Positions 1-14,400 of a stretch of DNA of 64,000 nucleotides are shown here, piece by piece (position 1 is the stretch's first letter; every line of letters starts with the position of its first letter). A model generated the notes under the pieces. It was not told the DNA's origin, did not search any database, and saw nothing but the letters and a program-made list of their open reading frames with translations. The position numbers and the translations under genes are program-made. The DNA is from Dimorphilus gyrociliatus (taxonomy: Eukaryota > Annelida > Polychaeta > Dinophilidae): contig CAJFCJ010000007.1 of NCBI GenBank assembly GCA_904063045.1, positions 2,983,404 through 3,047,403 on the forward strand, in the 5' to 3' direction.

Positions 1-84
1 AGCTATATCCTATTGGTAATTATATATTTTATACTAATGTTAATTATTAATAAGCTTTCTTCAACTTGACATTCTGACTCTCAG
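1..84 (+). other. 3' part of an intron of the first polycystin-1-like gene
   Basis: The window opens inside an intron. The stretch ends in the acceptor ctctcag at 78-84, after which coding sequence starts. The tandem paralogue has the same junction at about 21396/21397, which supports this reading. The upstream exons, and so the ectodomain of this gene, lie outside the window. Confidence 0.7.
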
Positions 85-3000
85 CTACAACAATCAAACT
101 ACATCAGCGTTTTAAATGCTGCTCTTATAAATCGAGATATCTCCTTCTCAAAGCGATTACAGTTGTCAACAAGTATTACGTTTGTCGTTATTATTTTACT
201 TTTTAATTTCTGTTCAATATTTTATTAAAGGTTTATTTGAACTATCTATTGACTTAACGGCTGGAGCAGACGCGTACAAACAAACTATTGCAAATGAAAA
301 AATATTCCAATCAAACCCAGTTCCATCAAATAACAGTTTTCATTGTTATATTTTAAATTATACGAGAGAAGGATTTGATACAAAGGGACAAACTTTGTCG
401 AACTCTAATGAAACTGTTGAAGATAATTATTTACTAAGATTGAAAGCTATCATTGAGAGTATTCAAGAAGTGACCAATAGCTTAACAGATAATATATTTC
501 AAAAATTTGACTCTTATCATTCGAAATTTGCAGTGAACTACAACAAAGTCTTTATACAGTTTGAAAAAGACAATTACTTAGCTATACAAGGAAAGTCATA
601 CTTATCGGAGAATGGTTTTGTCAAACTAAATATGATAAAAAATCTAAGCACAGGTGATATGTGCTTGCGAAGCAAAATAATAATGACTAGAGTTAATCCC
701 TATATGTGGGATAACTCCGCGTCGAATGTTACATCAACAGTAACTGAGTTTGAAATTCGACCTTGCGATTCAATATCAAAACAACCAACTAGAAAGAAGA
801 GAAGTATACAACAAGATACTCAAACTAACTTCTCACTTAGTCTGAATATGAAGAATACAAACAACGGTATTCAATATATAAACACTACAAAGAACACAGC
901 TCTGCATATTCTCAATGCAACAAGGAATATCCTCCTATTGACCTTCCATTTGAGAAGTGAAGATACCATGTCAGTCCTTATTGGTTACAATTTCAGACCT
1001 AGTAATGATAGGAAGAATGCATCGTTCATCTTACCAAATGTAAACAAAACATGCTCATCCAACCTGGATAGTGAAGACTGTGACGAATTGAGAAGGACCA
1101 TTATGCTTAGACCAAAAGAAAATGCAACAGTGATGGTTGTTGTTTCGTGTTCAAACTGTTCAAGTCAACTTCTCAACTATAGTATTCAAATAACATATCC
1201 ATTATGCAAAATGTGGACAGATGGCAGATGGCAAGAGAGAGATTCTTGTAAAATTGATCAAGAGACAACAGTATCAAAAACAAGATTTACGAGTAATCTA
1301 TTTGGGAGTTTGGGAGCTGGATTAGATATGGCCCCAAATCTTATAGACTTTGATACAGTGTTTGACGACTTTGCGAGCAAATTAGCTGATAATGCAGCTG
1401 TATTTGGAACAATATGCGCATTGTTAGCTCTTTTCATTCCCTTGGCTTTATTGGTAAGAAGAATGGATAAGAGAGATAGATTACTCTGGATGTCTGTACC
1501 ATTAATGGATAATAGGAAAGAAGATAACTATGAATATGAAATTCATGTCTACACCGGAAATGAAAAAGATGCAGGAACCAGTACAAAGGTGTCTCTAATA
1601 TGCTATGGAGCTGATTCAAGAACTAGAGAAAGAATTTTGGAATCTAGTGTTTCACATACATTTGAAAAAGGATCCGTTAAATCATTCATTATGACTACCA
1701 ACAAATCTCTTGGATACTTAGTTTGCTTGAAAGTATCCCTTGACAGACAAAAATTCTCTTATACTCCTTTTAATGATTGGTTTCTATCCAGAATAGTAAT
1801 TATTGATAAGGCTGCAAATACATGGTACAACTTTGATTGTGAACAGTGGCTATCTGATCAAGATGAAAACAGTGAAACTGAGAAGGTTCTTGTAGCAACG
1901 AGAAGTGGCATAAAACCTCAATTAAATCAACTACTTAAACGTAACTTCTTCCGACGTCTTACTGATGATCATTTGTGGGTATCTGTAGGGGCAAGAAGAA
2001 CCAAATCTCAATTTACAAGACTCCAAAGATTAACAGTTTGCTTCGTTGCTCTGTTCTTGTCAATGATTGCCAGCTGCATGTTTTACAGAGGTTCTGGAGA
2101 ATCTAAAGCTCAGTCTGGATTAACATTTGGTCCAGTGACTTTCACAGTCTACGAATTATATGTTGGATTGGCAAGTAGCGTTGTTGTATTTCCTGGATTG
2201 GTTCTGATTACATTATTATTCAATTCGAAAAAATGGCGGAAATACACTGTTCCTTTGGGATGGATTTTTGCTTTTCTAGCAGCATTTACAGCGGCATTCT
2301 TCACAGTTCTGTACTCGATTCAATGGGGAAAAGAAAAATCATTACAATGGTTAATGTCATTCTTTCTCTCATTTATACAAAGTATCATTTTGGTTCAACC
2401 AATCAAAGTAATAGTCGTTGTATTCTTGTTAACGTTCTTGTTTAAAAAGGATGCTGATCTAACTGAATACGAAGATAATATAGGTGATATGAAAAAGTTA
2501 GAAGAGGAGAATTTATCTCACATTCCAGCAGGTAGATTCTTTTATGTATAATGAAATAGATATTTCTAAATATATTCATTCTTAGAATTAGAAATTCAAG
2601 AACGTTTCAAAGATTCAGCTAGAGAAACAAGAGAAAGGAAAATTGAAAGAATTTTCGAGGAGAGGATGCAAAATATCGTAAAAAATATTTTCCTCCACAC
2701 TGTTTTTATGATATTTGTGTTGTTTATAGCTTATAATAACCAATCTCCAGATTTTTATCAGCAAAATAGGGCGCTTTACAATTTAATACCTCTAGTAAAA
2801 AAAGTTAAATCTCATGACAGTTTGTGGTTTTGGCTAGAGAATACAGCTATTCCCAGTTTATATCCTACAGCATATTATAATAAAGAAAACAGAAGCAAAT
2901 ATGATTTGAAATTTACAAAGGAATTGAATCATATGCGATTTTCATCAGTTAGACTATTACAAAAGCGAACAAATAAAGTAAAATGCAGAGCTGTTGAGAA

Positions 3001-4425
3001 ATTCCGAAGAGCGCTTGGTTTGCATAATTGCTATGGTAGTTTGTCTGATAATTCTATTTCCAACGAAAACTTTTCAAAGCATTGGTTACAATATAATGAA
3101 AATAATTCTCATCCTGCATTTTCATTTTCTGAAAAAGATGGGGGATATTCAATATATTTGGGAAAAACATACAATGAAGCTGTAAATGTTATTCGTGATC
3201 TTAAACGTTATGGTTGGACTGATAGGCAGACTCGCCTTATATCACTTGATATTTTAATTCTTAATCACCAAACTATTTCCCACGTTTCATGGAAATTTCG
3301 AACAAAGTCTATAGGTGGTGTCTTATCGAATATTCGAAGTGAATCTTTGAAATTATACAGATATACTGGATTTGTGGGATTGATTATCCTTACATTTGAA
3401 ATTTTATCAGTTGTGGCATGGCTTTTATGGACAATTCATTGCCTCTACCGTTTCGTAATGAGTTCAGAAATACCTGGATTTTTATTGTTTCTTTCTTTGT
3501 CTAGTTTCGCTTTTTCAATAGGAATATATGTATGGAGGACAGCTATAGGAGTAAAATTGGTTGAAAAATTGATGAAAGCAAGATCTGAATATACCGATTT
3601 TTCGGTATTCTTCAACGCTCATTACTATTTCATTATATTTACTGGGTTTTGTGGATTTTTCGGAGAATTACATATTTTAACAATGTTAAAACTATCCAGA
3701 ACGATATCAATCCTTGTCTGCACTCTTAAAAAGTCAAAAGGAGATTTATTAGGAATTGGATTTTGCTTATCCATAGTTTTCGTAGGTTACGCAAGTTGGG
3801 GATACCTTATGTTTGGTTATAATACAAAATCTTATCAGAGTTTTCAATACACTTGCTATTCTCTACTTGAAACTGTATTTGGTCATTTAGATTTCCAAGG
3901 CTTGTCTGAAACTTCTGGAAGCTTTGGAAAGTTTTATATAATATCCTACGGGTGTTTGATGTTATATTTCATCTTGAACATCTTTATAACAACATTAAGC
4001 GAATTTCTAACAAGCGTTCGAAGCAATCCTTCAGTTCTGCCTCCTGATCATAAAATTGTGAAATATTTGACAAAGGTATTCAGAGAGATATTTACTGGAA
4101 AGGCTAAACACCTGAAAACAATAAATAATGCAAGAAAACTAAAGTATGACGCGTATAGTGAGTTTATTATTTATTTGTCGCAACTATCAAGCAACTAAAT
4201 TAATTATCATATTTTTACGTAGTGCTCGTCGATCAAATTGAACTCTTGGAAAATGTTGTCCAACGCTGGCAATCAAAAGAAATCGACAACTTTGACATGT
4301 TAATGGAACATGTTGATAAAAATTTAGGAGTTATCTCTCTAAATTCTAATTTAAATATTAACGTAGACGATGAAAAATTAACCTCTGAACTTATCAAAAT
4401 ACTCGAAAATATTTCAAATGAATGA
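85..4425 (+). CDS. Polycystin-1-like protein, 3' (membrane and channel) part; 5' end outside the window
   Basis: Exons read as 85-172, 231-2531, 2586-4157 and 4223-4425, with all splice phases consistent (phase 1). The visible protein holds the membrane-proximal GAIN region, a degenerate GPS (CKMWTDGRW... then TRFTSNLFGSL), a first membrane segment (about 1390-1450), a PLAT/LH2 domain (about 1525-1860), and the polycystin signature SQFTRLQRL before a group of membrane helices. The second large exon gives a polycystin (TOP) domain (YPTAYYN, WTDRQTRLISLDI) and a six-helix channel-like region ending ILNIFITTLSEFL. The last exon is a short acidic, coiled-coil-like cytoplasmic tail. A furin-type RKKR-S site lies at 791-805. 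The pore-loop region reads FGHLDF, where polycystin-2 channels have LGDFDF, as expected for a PKD1-type subunit. It probably acts as a ciliary or surface receptor partnered with a PKD2-type channel (inference). Its closest relative is the next gene, with identical intron positions. The start is not in the window. Confidence 0.9.
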
Positions 4426-4526
4426 TCATAACTTAAAAGAATCATTGCAAAGTTTTGTCATATATTTCTGTCAATTATTTTAATAGAAATGCACTTAGTC
4501 CTTGATTATTGAACTTTTGTCATAAT

Positions 4527-4532
4527 AATAAA
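4527..4532 (+). terminator. Polyadenylation signal AATAAA of the first polycystin-1-like gene
   Basis: A canonical AATAAA lies about 100 bp after the stop codon at 4423-4425, in AT-rich sequence. It is the first such hexamer after the gene. Confidence 0.5.
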
Positions 4533-5443
4533 CTTTTTATAATTATAAAGTTTTTAGCTTTTGATAAACTACCATTTAATTGTTTACAAAAGGTGAAACT
4601 CTACTTTGAAATTAACAAGATTCAATCGATAGAGCTTTACCACTATTATGAATCACACTCCGTTTCATCATTAAATCTTTTGTAGCTGATATGTGAATAG
4701 ATTAAAAGAAATTAAAAAATATCATTGACCTTTACATACTAAATTCTTTTTCAACCTTTAATTAATATTTCACAAGACTTCTACTGTTATAAGACTTTAA
4801 AGCAACTTTCTCTTTAATTTTCCTAAGGTTTATTATAAAATAATCATAAAAAAGAAAAATGGAATTAATAAATAATAGTTCTATAGTAAAATATGCATGC
4901 AATACATGAATATGCTAACAATCTTTATGCTAATGTTGATTTTATCTTTACCCTAATATTTTTTGAATTATTGTCACTTTTCTTTCACTTTTAATCAAGT
5001 GCACCTGGAAAAGAAACACTTTGCAAACACATTATGCTTTATGCATTCTTTGGTTTTATCATTTTTTTTATCAATCTTTTTTTATCTTTAAAGTAACCAT
5101 GCAAGTAAAATCTCTTCATTAAAAATGTATATGTACTTTTTAACTTGTCATCCTACTAGTTCATGGTATTAGGCTGTAATCCTAATCTGTTATTTTCATT
5201 TTAATGTCAACTATTGTTTTTACCTACATAATTTATACTTGTAAGTGCTCTTTTTTCTACACAGTCATTCTTGTGCACCTGCCATTATACTTACAAATAC
5301 GATCAAAGCATAGTGACCAATGACAAACAACCTTTCCAGACATTGGCCTAGAGCTCTAGGAAAAAAACTGAAAAAGTAGATTGCCAGTGTAAATTTCTAT
5401 TAACTAGTGAAATGAAAACGTACTGAATAGGTTTATCTTTAAA
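4533..5443. other. Intergenic spacer between the tandem polycystin genes
   Basis: About 0.9 kb of AT-rich sequence with no convincing coding potential on either strand. It must contain the promoter of the downstream gene, whose first exon begins at 5444. I see no clear TATA box or mobile-element remnant. Confidence 0.5.
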
Positions 5444-8400
5444 ATGATAAAGATTGTACTCTTTCTAATTTTACTTGAACTCTCACTTGGCAATGGTAAG
5501 TAAAGTTCTCTTTATTCTTTTTCCAATAACCTCTATTAACTGTAACAAAATAGCTAAACATTGCAAGGATGGCTGGATCAGACATCTTGATAAATGCTAT
5601 TCCATTATCAAAAACATTCCGCAAGGTCCCACGACGTTAAGCAGTATATGTGAAGAACAAAATGCAACTTTAGTTAGTGTTAATTCTACGAGATTACAAT
5701 CTTGGGTTGAACAATTGATCTGGAAATCAGGAAGTACTAACACTTTTCTAGGACTGTTTAGAACCAACACATCCTTATCTTGGAGACAAGACTTTACTTG
5801 GTTTGATGGAAAAGATGTAGATTTTCATTTCTTCCATCCAAAGCTTCAGCCTTTTAAAACTGAAAAGGAGAATTTTACAGTAATTAATAGCAATGGATTT
5901 TGGTATGATTCTGTTAGAGACAAAAACTACAACCTTCTCTGCGCGTATATCGAGGGTAACACAGACAAATAGTGGAAACTTTAGATGCATTTGTATTAAT
6001 ATATATTTATGTTACTTTTAGCTGATGAAACGGAATGTAATCCAGTTTGGTATATGACTTATAGAAAGGCTAGTGCTCAAACGATCCTAAAACAACTTGT
6101 CATGGACAGAATACCTTGCCAGGAGGTTATTACGAATTTAATGTTAATGTATTAATAATTCAAATTTAAAATATTTTCTTGAAATACATCTCTAGGAATG
6201 CTTCCAAAAGATATATGGTGATTGCAAAGCAATAACTTGGAACTATCGTTCTAAGACGTGTAAACATTACTCTGAAAAAATGTATGCTGATAATGCAAAT
6301 AAGTTTTCTTACAACGCTTATGTTAATCATTATCAATATGAATGCGAAGGGAAAGTTGCTGTGTCAACTTGCACAGCAGAATTTAATATTGAAGATTTAT
6401 CAGACGCAAACTTTCAATCTTCGTCCTCATATACCAACGTAAAGCCTCATGACGTCAAATTGAATAATTATATCAAACCAAATAATTATGGAGCGTTTAG
6501 ATTTGGTACTGTTGATAAGTTTCAGTGGTTACAAATACGATTTGAAAGTTTTATTAATATGAGTGGATACTCTCTTCTTGGCGGAAATTTATTGGATAGA
6601 CATTACATTATCAATCACTATTTACTATACAGTTTAAATTGTGAATCATTTGAATATTATCACAGTGATTCAGTCCAGCAAATGGTGAGAATATTTTCAA
6701 AATAACTCCATCTTTAATTTATTAAAATGTATTATATTTCAATATTAGCCCATGCCGGGAAATAAACCATGGTCTTCTATAAAAGTTATACTGTTAGAGA
6801 ATCCAATTGCTGCTAAGTGCATTCGAATTAATCCTAGCGATTGGACAGTTTCACCATCATTCAGAATCTCCATTCGAGGATGTATTATTCCAGATGTGAA
6901 TATTCTTGGTAGATTAGCTTTATCAAAAATTTAAAGAATTCTTTACTTTTTTCACATTTATTCCAGAAACTTATGGCCATAAGTTGGGGATGGGATCTGG
7001 TCATATTGAGGATACGCAACTAACTACTAGTAACTATGCAACTGCATCCGTCATCCATTATCCACCCTTCTTAGCTAGATTCTATGGCAGAAAAGCGGAC
7101 TTTTCATTTCAAAAGCCTTGCTGGGAAACTAGCTTACGAGATAGCTGGTTTCAAGTTAATTTCGTACAGGATATTCAGCTGCAGTCACTCACTGTAAGTC
7201 AATCTCCATTTTGCTCTGGATATATAGCGAAATTTACGATTGCATTGGGATTGTATCCTGAGGACTTGGATACAAAATTGAAGGATATCGACGGGAACAT
7301 AATATATTTTGAAGGGACACCAATTGCTTTACAACCTATTATTTACATCTTGAAATCACAAATTAGAGCACGTTATGTGAGAATTTATGGTTTTTCTTTT
7401 GTTAGCTCTGGTGGTTCTGTATTTGAGTTTTATGGTAAACTGGATGGTTAGTTTGAAAATTTTTTCTATTTTCCTCTTCTGTTAATTCTGATTATATTTT
7501 GTAGTAACTTGTCCAAAGCTCAATGCTGATATAACAGTAACGCCCTCTTGTCCTCTACCTAAGAATACTGTACTATTCTTTGATAAGGAAACAAATTCAT
7601 CTTATACAAGAACAGAATCAGCAATGCTAATCAATTTGTCATTTTTGTATCATTTAACATCCTTTCAATTTACTTGGAAAAAACTTCCTACCCCAAACTG
7701 GCAATTAGAGTGGTCAAGAGAAAATGAAATATGGAAACCACTTGATCAATATACAACAACAATGCCAGATGATCTAACTATGAATATAACTTTTAAGAAT
7801 CGTCATACAGCTAGTAAACTACTCTTAACATTTTGGCATACTAACTCAAATTTCAACTTTCCTTGTGCCGATATTTCTATAGATGGTTGTGAGGCGGAAA
7901 TTTGCCCGCCGAATACAATGAATTACCTTGACTCTTGTTATGTTTTTATACCAGGGTTTATAACAGGTTTAGATACAATGTATCACGTTTGCGATAATAC
8001 TGAATGGACAGATAAAGCTCACTTGATAACCATCTCTTCTTATGAAGAAAATGCTATTCTAAGCAATTTAGCTTACAGGTTTGAATCTACTACCTATTCA
8101 CATATAATTATATACACTCTGTTTCTTTTTAACAGTTACAGCCAGCCTTATTTTATTGGATATGCTCTAAATGAAACAATACCTGAAAAGCCTTTTTTTG
8201 AATTAATTCTTCCGAATTATCAATGGGAGTGGGTAGATAAAGAAATGAATAACTTTTCAAATTGGCTGCGAGATTATACAGGCGGACAGCCAGAAGATAA
8301 AACTAAGAGCTGCGTCAGACATTCAGGAAGAGATGTTCATGCTTGGGAGGCAGTAGATTGTTCTGTTCCAGCCTATTACGCTTGTGAAATAAAAAATAAT

Positions 8401-11400
8401 AGTTAATTTTAATTTTTAGGCTTATTAAATTGTTGTTTAATGTTAAAAATATCAATTTAGGGAAAGAAATGAGCAAAAAATTGAGATGGTTACCTTACAT
8501 CAATAGAGTATTGAACACTAACTTTAAGAAAACTACGATTACTGCATTCAGCGCCGATGGTTGTGCCTATTATTGCGAAATGGAACAAAGATACGAATGC
8601 AAGGGTTTTTCATTCAAGAAACCTACCTGTTATTTATATGCAGGTACTTCTCTTGAAGGTATATCGAAAGGTTTAGGTTGGATATCTTGGGAAAAGTACA
8701 TAGATAGAGATAAATGTGAGGATGGCTTATTATATGGACCAAATAGCATAAAAGACATAGAAATAACATCGAATGTTTTATCGCAAGCCTCTAACAATCT
8801 CAGCAGACTATTTATGAACTTTCGACAATTTAATACTTACAAAGATCCTATTAATGAAGGTTATTTTAAAGCTGCTTCTTCAAACCCATATATACTTGTA
8901 AGTCTCTGAAATAACATTATGTTCACTTTCGGTTTATATTTATATTTTGCAGATAAACTTTAAGAAGCTGGTAAAAATAAACCGACTTGCTATTGAAGGA
9001 GCCGGAAGTACATTGGCCAATTGGGTGGTTGATTTTCAAATGGAAGTAAGTAATGATAGTGAAATATGGCAAGTTGTAATGAATTCAAAGGGAGAATCAA
9101 GGGTATGTTATTAATTTCATAGCCAAAGTTGTTGTTTGCAATTGTTTTTCATGTTTGAAGTTATTTTTGGGCAACATAAACCAGAATCTGCCTGTTCAGA
9201 ATAGTTTCTATCCAACACTTGTAACAAAAGTTGTTCATCTTCAATCAATAAGCTATCACATCGCTCCTACATTAAGATTAGAATTTTTTGGCTGTTCTTA
9301 TTCTTTAAAAGACGATCAAGCCAAAGGCCCTCTTGCTAAAGCGCTTGGTTTAGCCAACTTCTATATCTTGGATTCTCAATTATCAGCCGGTTATTTTTTT
9401 TATGCTGATGGAACAATAAACGAAATTCGACCTGGTTGTAATCCAATATTTGGTGGTAACAAAGGATTCTTTATTTCAAAATATAAGCATCTAAACAATT
9501 TTTGGCAAGTTGATTTAGGATACCAGCATTTAGTAACTTATGTTGTTCTTCAAGGGGCATGTCAATCAAATTTCCACATTTTAGCGTTTAGTATTCAATA
9601 TGCAAATGACTTTGACTCTTGGAAAGATGACGAACAAGATGATGGTACAAAACGAATTTATAAATCTCAAAGAGACAATAAAAGATGGCGTGCTGAATTT
9701 GCAAAGAATATACAAGCTCGAATTTTCAGGTTTTGGAGGGAGGGCAGTTTCGTCGTAGAAGGGGCTGTTACAATGGAAATTTATGGTTACCCTATAGAAA
9801 ATGAATTTTATATCCTAAACAAAACGGAATCTTTTCCAAAGAATATAACGGCTTCATCAGAAAATAATTCTACATCAATAGCATCTTTAGCATTTGGAGA
9901 TCCAAGCACATTTTGGTGCATATTAAATAATGATTCGAGTCCATGGTGGTTTATTGATTTTGATCAAATCTACTATGTAAATCGACTAGCCATTTACTAT
10001 AGAGATAATATAACTAATGAAGCTTGTGATGACATAATTATATTAGGTTCACAATATAATGAAACCAATCTGAATGATTTATCTGAGGTTTGTTTAGCTT
10101 TATTTCTTTATTCACAAAATTTTAACCCTCAATAATTTTTAAGGGATCATATTGCTTTTTTTCTGAAACCGGAACATCTATGTACTTTGCACCGGCATTA
10201 AGAATCCGTTTTCTAAAGTTTTTAATCAATAATACTGCTGATTGCATAAGATTTGAAATATATGGTAAGGTAGCTCCTGTCTGTCCCCCTGGATCAGCGA
10301 GACATCTTGACAAATGCTATCTTTCATCGAATTCAAAAGATACACGAGATAAAGCCGAATCATTCTGTAAATCTGGTTTGAATTGGAAAAGTGAAGGATA
10401 TATAGTTAGACCAAAGAGTTTTCTGGAACAAACATTTGCAACTTTGTTAATTTATGAAAAGTAGTTTAATTAAATACAATTTAGGAGTATACTGTATATT
10501 ATAATTTCTGTATTTTATAAATATTTCCAATACAGATTCGGTTTAAGCAATTATTTTATTGGATTAAAGAACCTTGGACCAAACTATTTTCAATGGGATA
10601 ATGGCGAAAATCTGACAACTACTCTTATTAGACTGCCTGACTTTAATCCAGAGACTTTTAGTCCAACTAAAACATGTACTGTTGGAACGAGAGAGTATGC
10701 TACAGTTGCATGTTCAACGCCTGCTTTAGTAGTGTGTGAAACGGAAGCAAACGGTAATTAAATTTCTTTGAGTTATATCTAAATAATGACGCTTATTTCA
10801 TATCAAAGAGCCTGATAATAGAGGGGATAGAGATGTTGATGATTGTAGACCTTCATGGAGCAAGCAAACGCAGAGACTGGTACTTAGTGATCCACCTATT
10901 ATTCTGAATGCTGTAACTCTCGAACAATGTATGGATTATTGTCTTAATCATAAAGATATATGTAAATCATTCAATTATCAAAATTTGTAAGTTTCCTAAT
11001 CTCGTAGGCTAACAGATATTTTAGAACCCTTAGTTTTCAATACTTTTTAGGTTGTATTCTTCGACTGCATGCGAGATAAATAATAAAACAGCAACTGATG
11101 TAAACTATTCTGGAGTACAAGCAACTAATTCATATACGTACTACGAATATATTTGTTTTGATTTTACTACCACTCGTCTTTTACCTGAATACTCAGAAAG
11201 AGAGGAAGAATTTGGCATAAAATCAAAAATTTTCAACAGCTTTGATTCAGTCCGAATTATTTATAATCTCTATGGAGTAGCAGCTAATTCTTACAACATT
11301 CTAATTGGCAAAAATACTCACTTTTCTTATCTTCAAATTGATTTTCCAAAAACAGTAAAATTATTGGCATTTTCTACCCATGGTTCATGGTCCACTGCTT

Positions 11401-14400
11401 TTTATACTAAAAGTGGAGGTTTCTACTATAAAGTAAATAATTATGATCATTGGATCCCTCATAGAAATAGCAACGGAGTTTGGATAGTAAGCTTTATAAG
11501 TTTTAAATTCCTATAAATACTATTATTAACATATTTTAGGATTATCGGTTAATTCAATCTAGGGATTTTGTATTGCATATGGCATTCAAACCAACTATTT
11601 TGTGCGAAAGCTTAAGATTTGCCGCTGGACAGTATAAAACTGTACCAACTTATGCCCTTCAAGTATATGGGGAATATATAGACAAAGCTCCAGATACTTG
11701 TGACCATCCCCTAGGTCTTGAAAATCCTTCAATGATAACAGATATGCAAATAACTGCTGCAAGTTATACTGCTTTAAGTTATCCGACGTATTCTCAATGC
11801 GTTCGTTACAATTATCAAGGAGGGTGTTGGCTTCATTCTACTCCTACATATATTCAATTTGACCTCATCAATTTATATAAAATTTCTGGTTTTGTGTTTC
11901 AAATATGTGATTCTACTTCTCGTACATACATAACAAGATGCCAATATCATTACAGTTTAAAAAGGAGTGAAGATTGGAAAATTTATAGTGAAAATGGAGA
12001 AAATGAGGTAATATATCTTCGGAGAGTAAATTACAAGAATGTATTTTACTATAGCTTTTCTTTAGTTAAGAGTTTCAGGAGCTAACCCACTTGATAAATC
12101 AATGAATTACAAGATTAATTTAAAACATATAACTTATGCTAAATTTGTAAGAATCTATCCAACGGCAAAAGTAGGACACTATGGATTTCGTTTGGAAATA
12201 ATTGGTTGTATTGTCCGTAAGTATTCTGTGTTTTAATTTTGTCAGTTAAGTATACTCTATATAATATATAATTTATATAATATATGTATATCAATAGAGG
12301 AAGGTCTACTTGAACAAAATTCTAGAAGTTCTATTAAATTAATAAATGAAATTGATGCTATGAACGAAATTTTCTCTTGGGAACCTATTAATGAAATGAC
12401 AAATTTAACTTGTATTGGTGATACCAGCATTGATTTTATTAACATATTAAAGATGGATTTTACTATTGCATACAAAATCACTGGTTTTCGAATTGTATCC
12501 AATTTAACGCATCGCCTTAACATTTCATTTGAGCACGGTATCAAAAATATAAACATGACGACTTATGAAGAAGGAATAGACTATATTACTAATAATGTAT
12601 ACTTTAGCATATTATCTTACTTTTTATGAATATTTTTGTCTTCTGCAGACTATCCATGATATTTTCCTATCTTTTCCCATTGTTGCAAGATATTTGTTCA
12701 TAACTGTTAGAAATATATCCAGCGCATGCTTAAAATTAACAATGAATGCAGCTTCACAAGGATGTAAGAGATCTTTACAATAAGTTTCTTGCTCAAATTT
12801 TTTTACCTGTTTCTTCAATTGTTAAGATTGTCCTCCATCATATTACCTTTTTGGAAAAAAATGCTTTACTGCATCTTCAACATTGGGTAGTCTGACTTAT
12901 GCTACAGAAAAGTGTACAAATTGGAATGGATACTCAGGCTTAACAACTATGAAAAGAAATAACCACCAATTTGTGAACTTTATGTCTGCAGTGGCTTACA
13001 AGTAAATATGTTTTATTGCAAGATAAAATTTTAATAGCTTTGCTCAAAGATCTAGGTCATTTTTTATTGGCATTCGTAAGATCAACAATCAATGGATGTG
13101 GGATGACGGAGATCCAGCTAGCAATAACTTGGAGAAAACCAAGATTACAGGAAGTAAAGTGTGTTTACTGATGTTCAACACTGGATGGATTATTCCAACC
13201 AACTGTATTAGCAAATACAGCTTCTCTTGTGAGACTGAAGCTCTTGGTTCGTAAACAAAAATGTGCATGAATTCGTAACCATAAGTGTATTATTCTTTTC
13301 TGAAGGTTTTGAAGATGAATTGTATGATAAACAATGGCTGGCTTATTTTTCGATTGATCTGGAGACAAACCTCACGAGTATTACTTTTGATACAATTCTT
13401 CTAACTCAATACGAATGCATGAAAGCATGCGAAGAAGAAACTAGATTTAGATGCCTAGCTTTTAGGGTTTTTGATAATCTTCAAAAGTGTACTCTCTACT
13501 CAGCCAATAGATTTAGTTCTCAAACTGTCCTCAAAGAAAATGTAGCACGAAGCATATATTTTGAATTGTTTCATTCAGGTATTTGCCAAACATTTAAAAT
13601 CTTGCAAAAAAAACTTATTAATATACTCTGTACAGGAAAGTGTTCGGAATCACTTCTGTCCAGTGGATCATATGGTACAACTTGGAATGTCTCGTCAGAA
13701 TTTTCTACAGACAGGGCAACATACCTCAATTTTCAACATAAAAGTACAAGTCAACTAAGTTGGAGACCTGCTAGCAGCGATGTCTTGCCTTGGTTTCTTG
13801 TCTTTTTTGATATGACACTTTCATTATCACATTTTATCTTGGGCGGAAATGCAAACCCTAATTTTGCCTATTATGTAACTGATTTTACTCTCAAATCTTC
13901 TTTTGATTTAATCACCTGGAAGAATATTACAGCAATTGATGGTACAAATACTTTTAAGGGTCTTGTGAAATATGATTTTACTAAAACATACATATTTTCC
14001 GAATCAAACTATGCGAGATATTTGCTTTTGAACATTCAAAAGTTTGAGACCAGTGCAAATGCAAGATTTGAAGTATATGGTTGTATTGATATCATTGTAG
14101 ATTGCCAGAGTATCAAATCTATAACATGCCAAAACAATTGGAATATTATTGGTCTAAAATTATCTAGTAGAGATAAATGGTTTAAAAGCTGGTATGATTA
14201 TACAAATGGTTTCTCAACAAGTGTGGAACTATGGGCTGGAAACTATCATATATCAAAACTGACTAACTACAGGTCATACGTTGTTAGATTTGATATGTGG
14301 TCAAAAGATGGAGAGCATATCTATGCAGAATTTTCTCAAATCATAGTTCGACCAGAGATGGAATCATTTACCTTAGAGTTAAAAAAATTCTTGAGGGGCA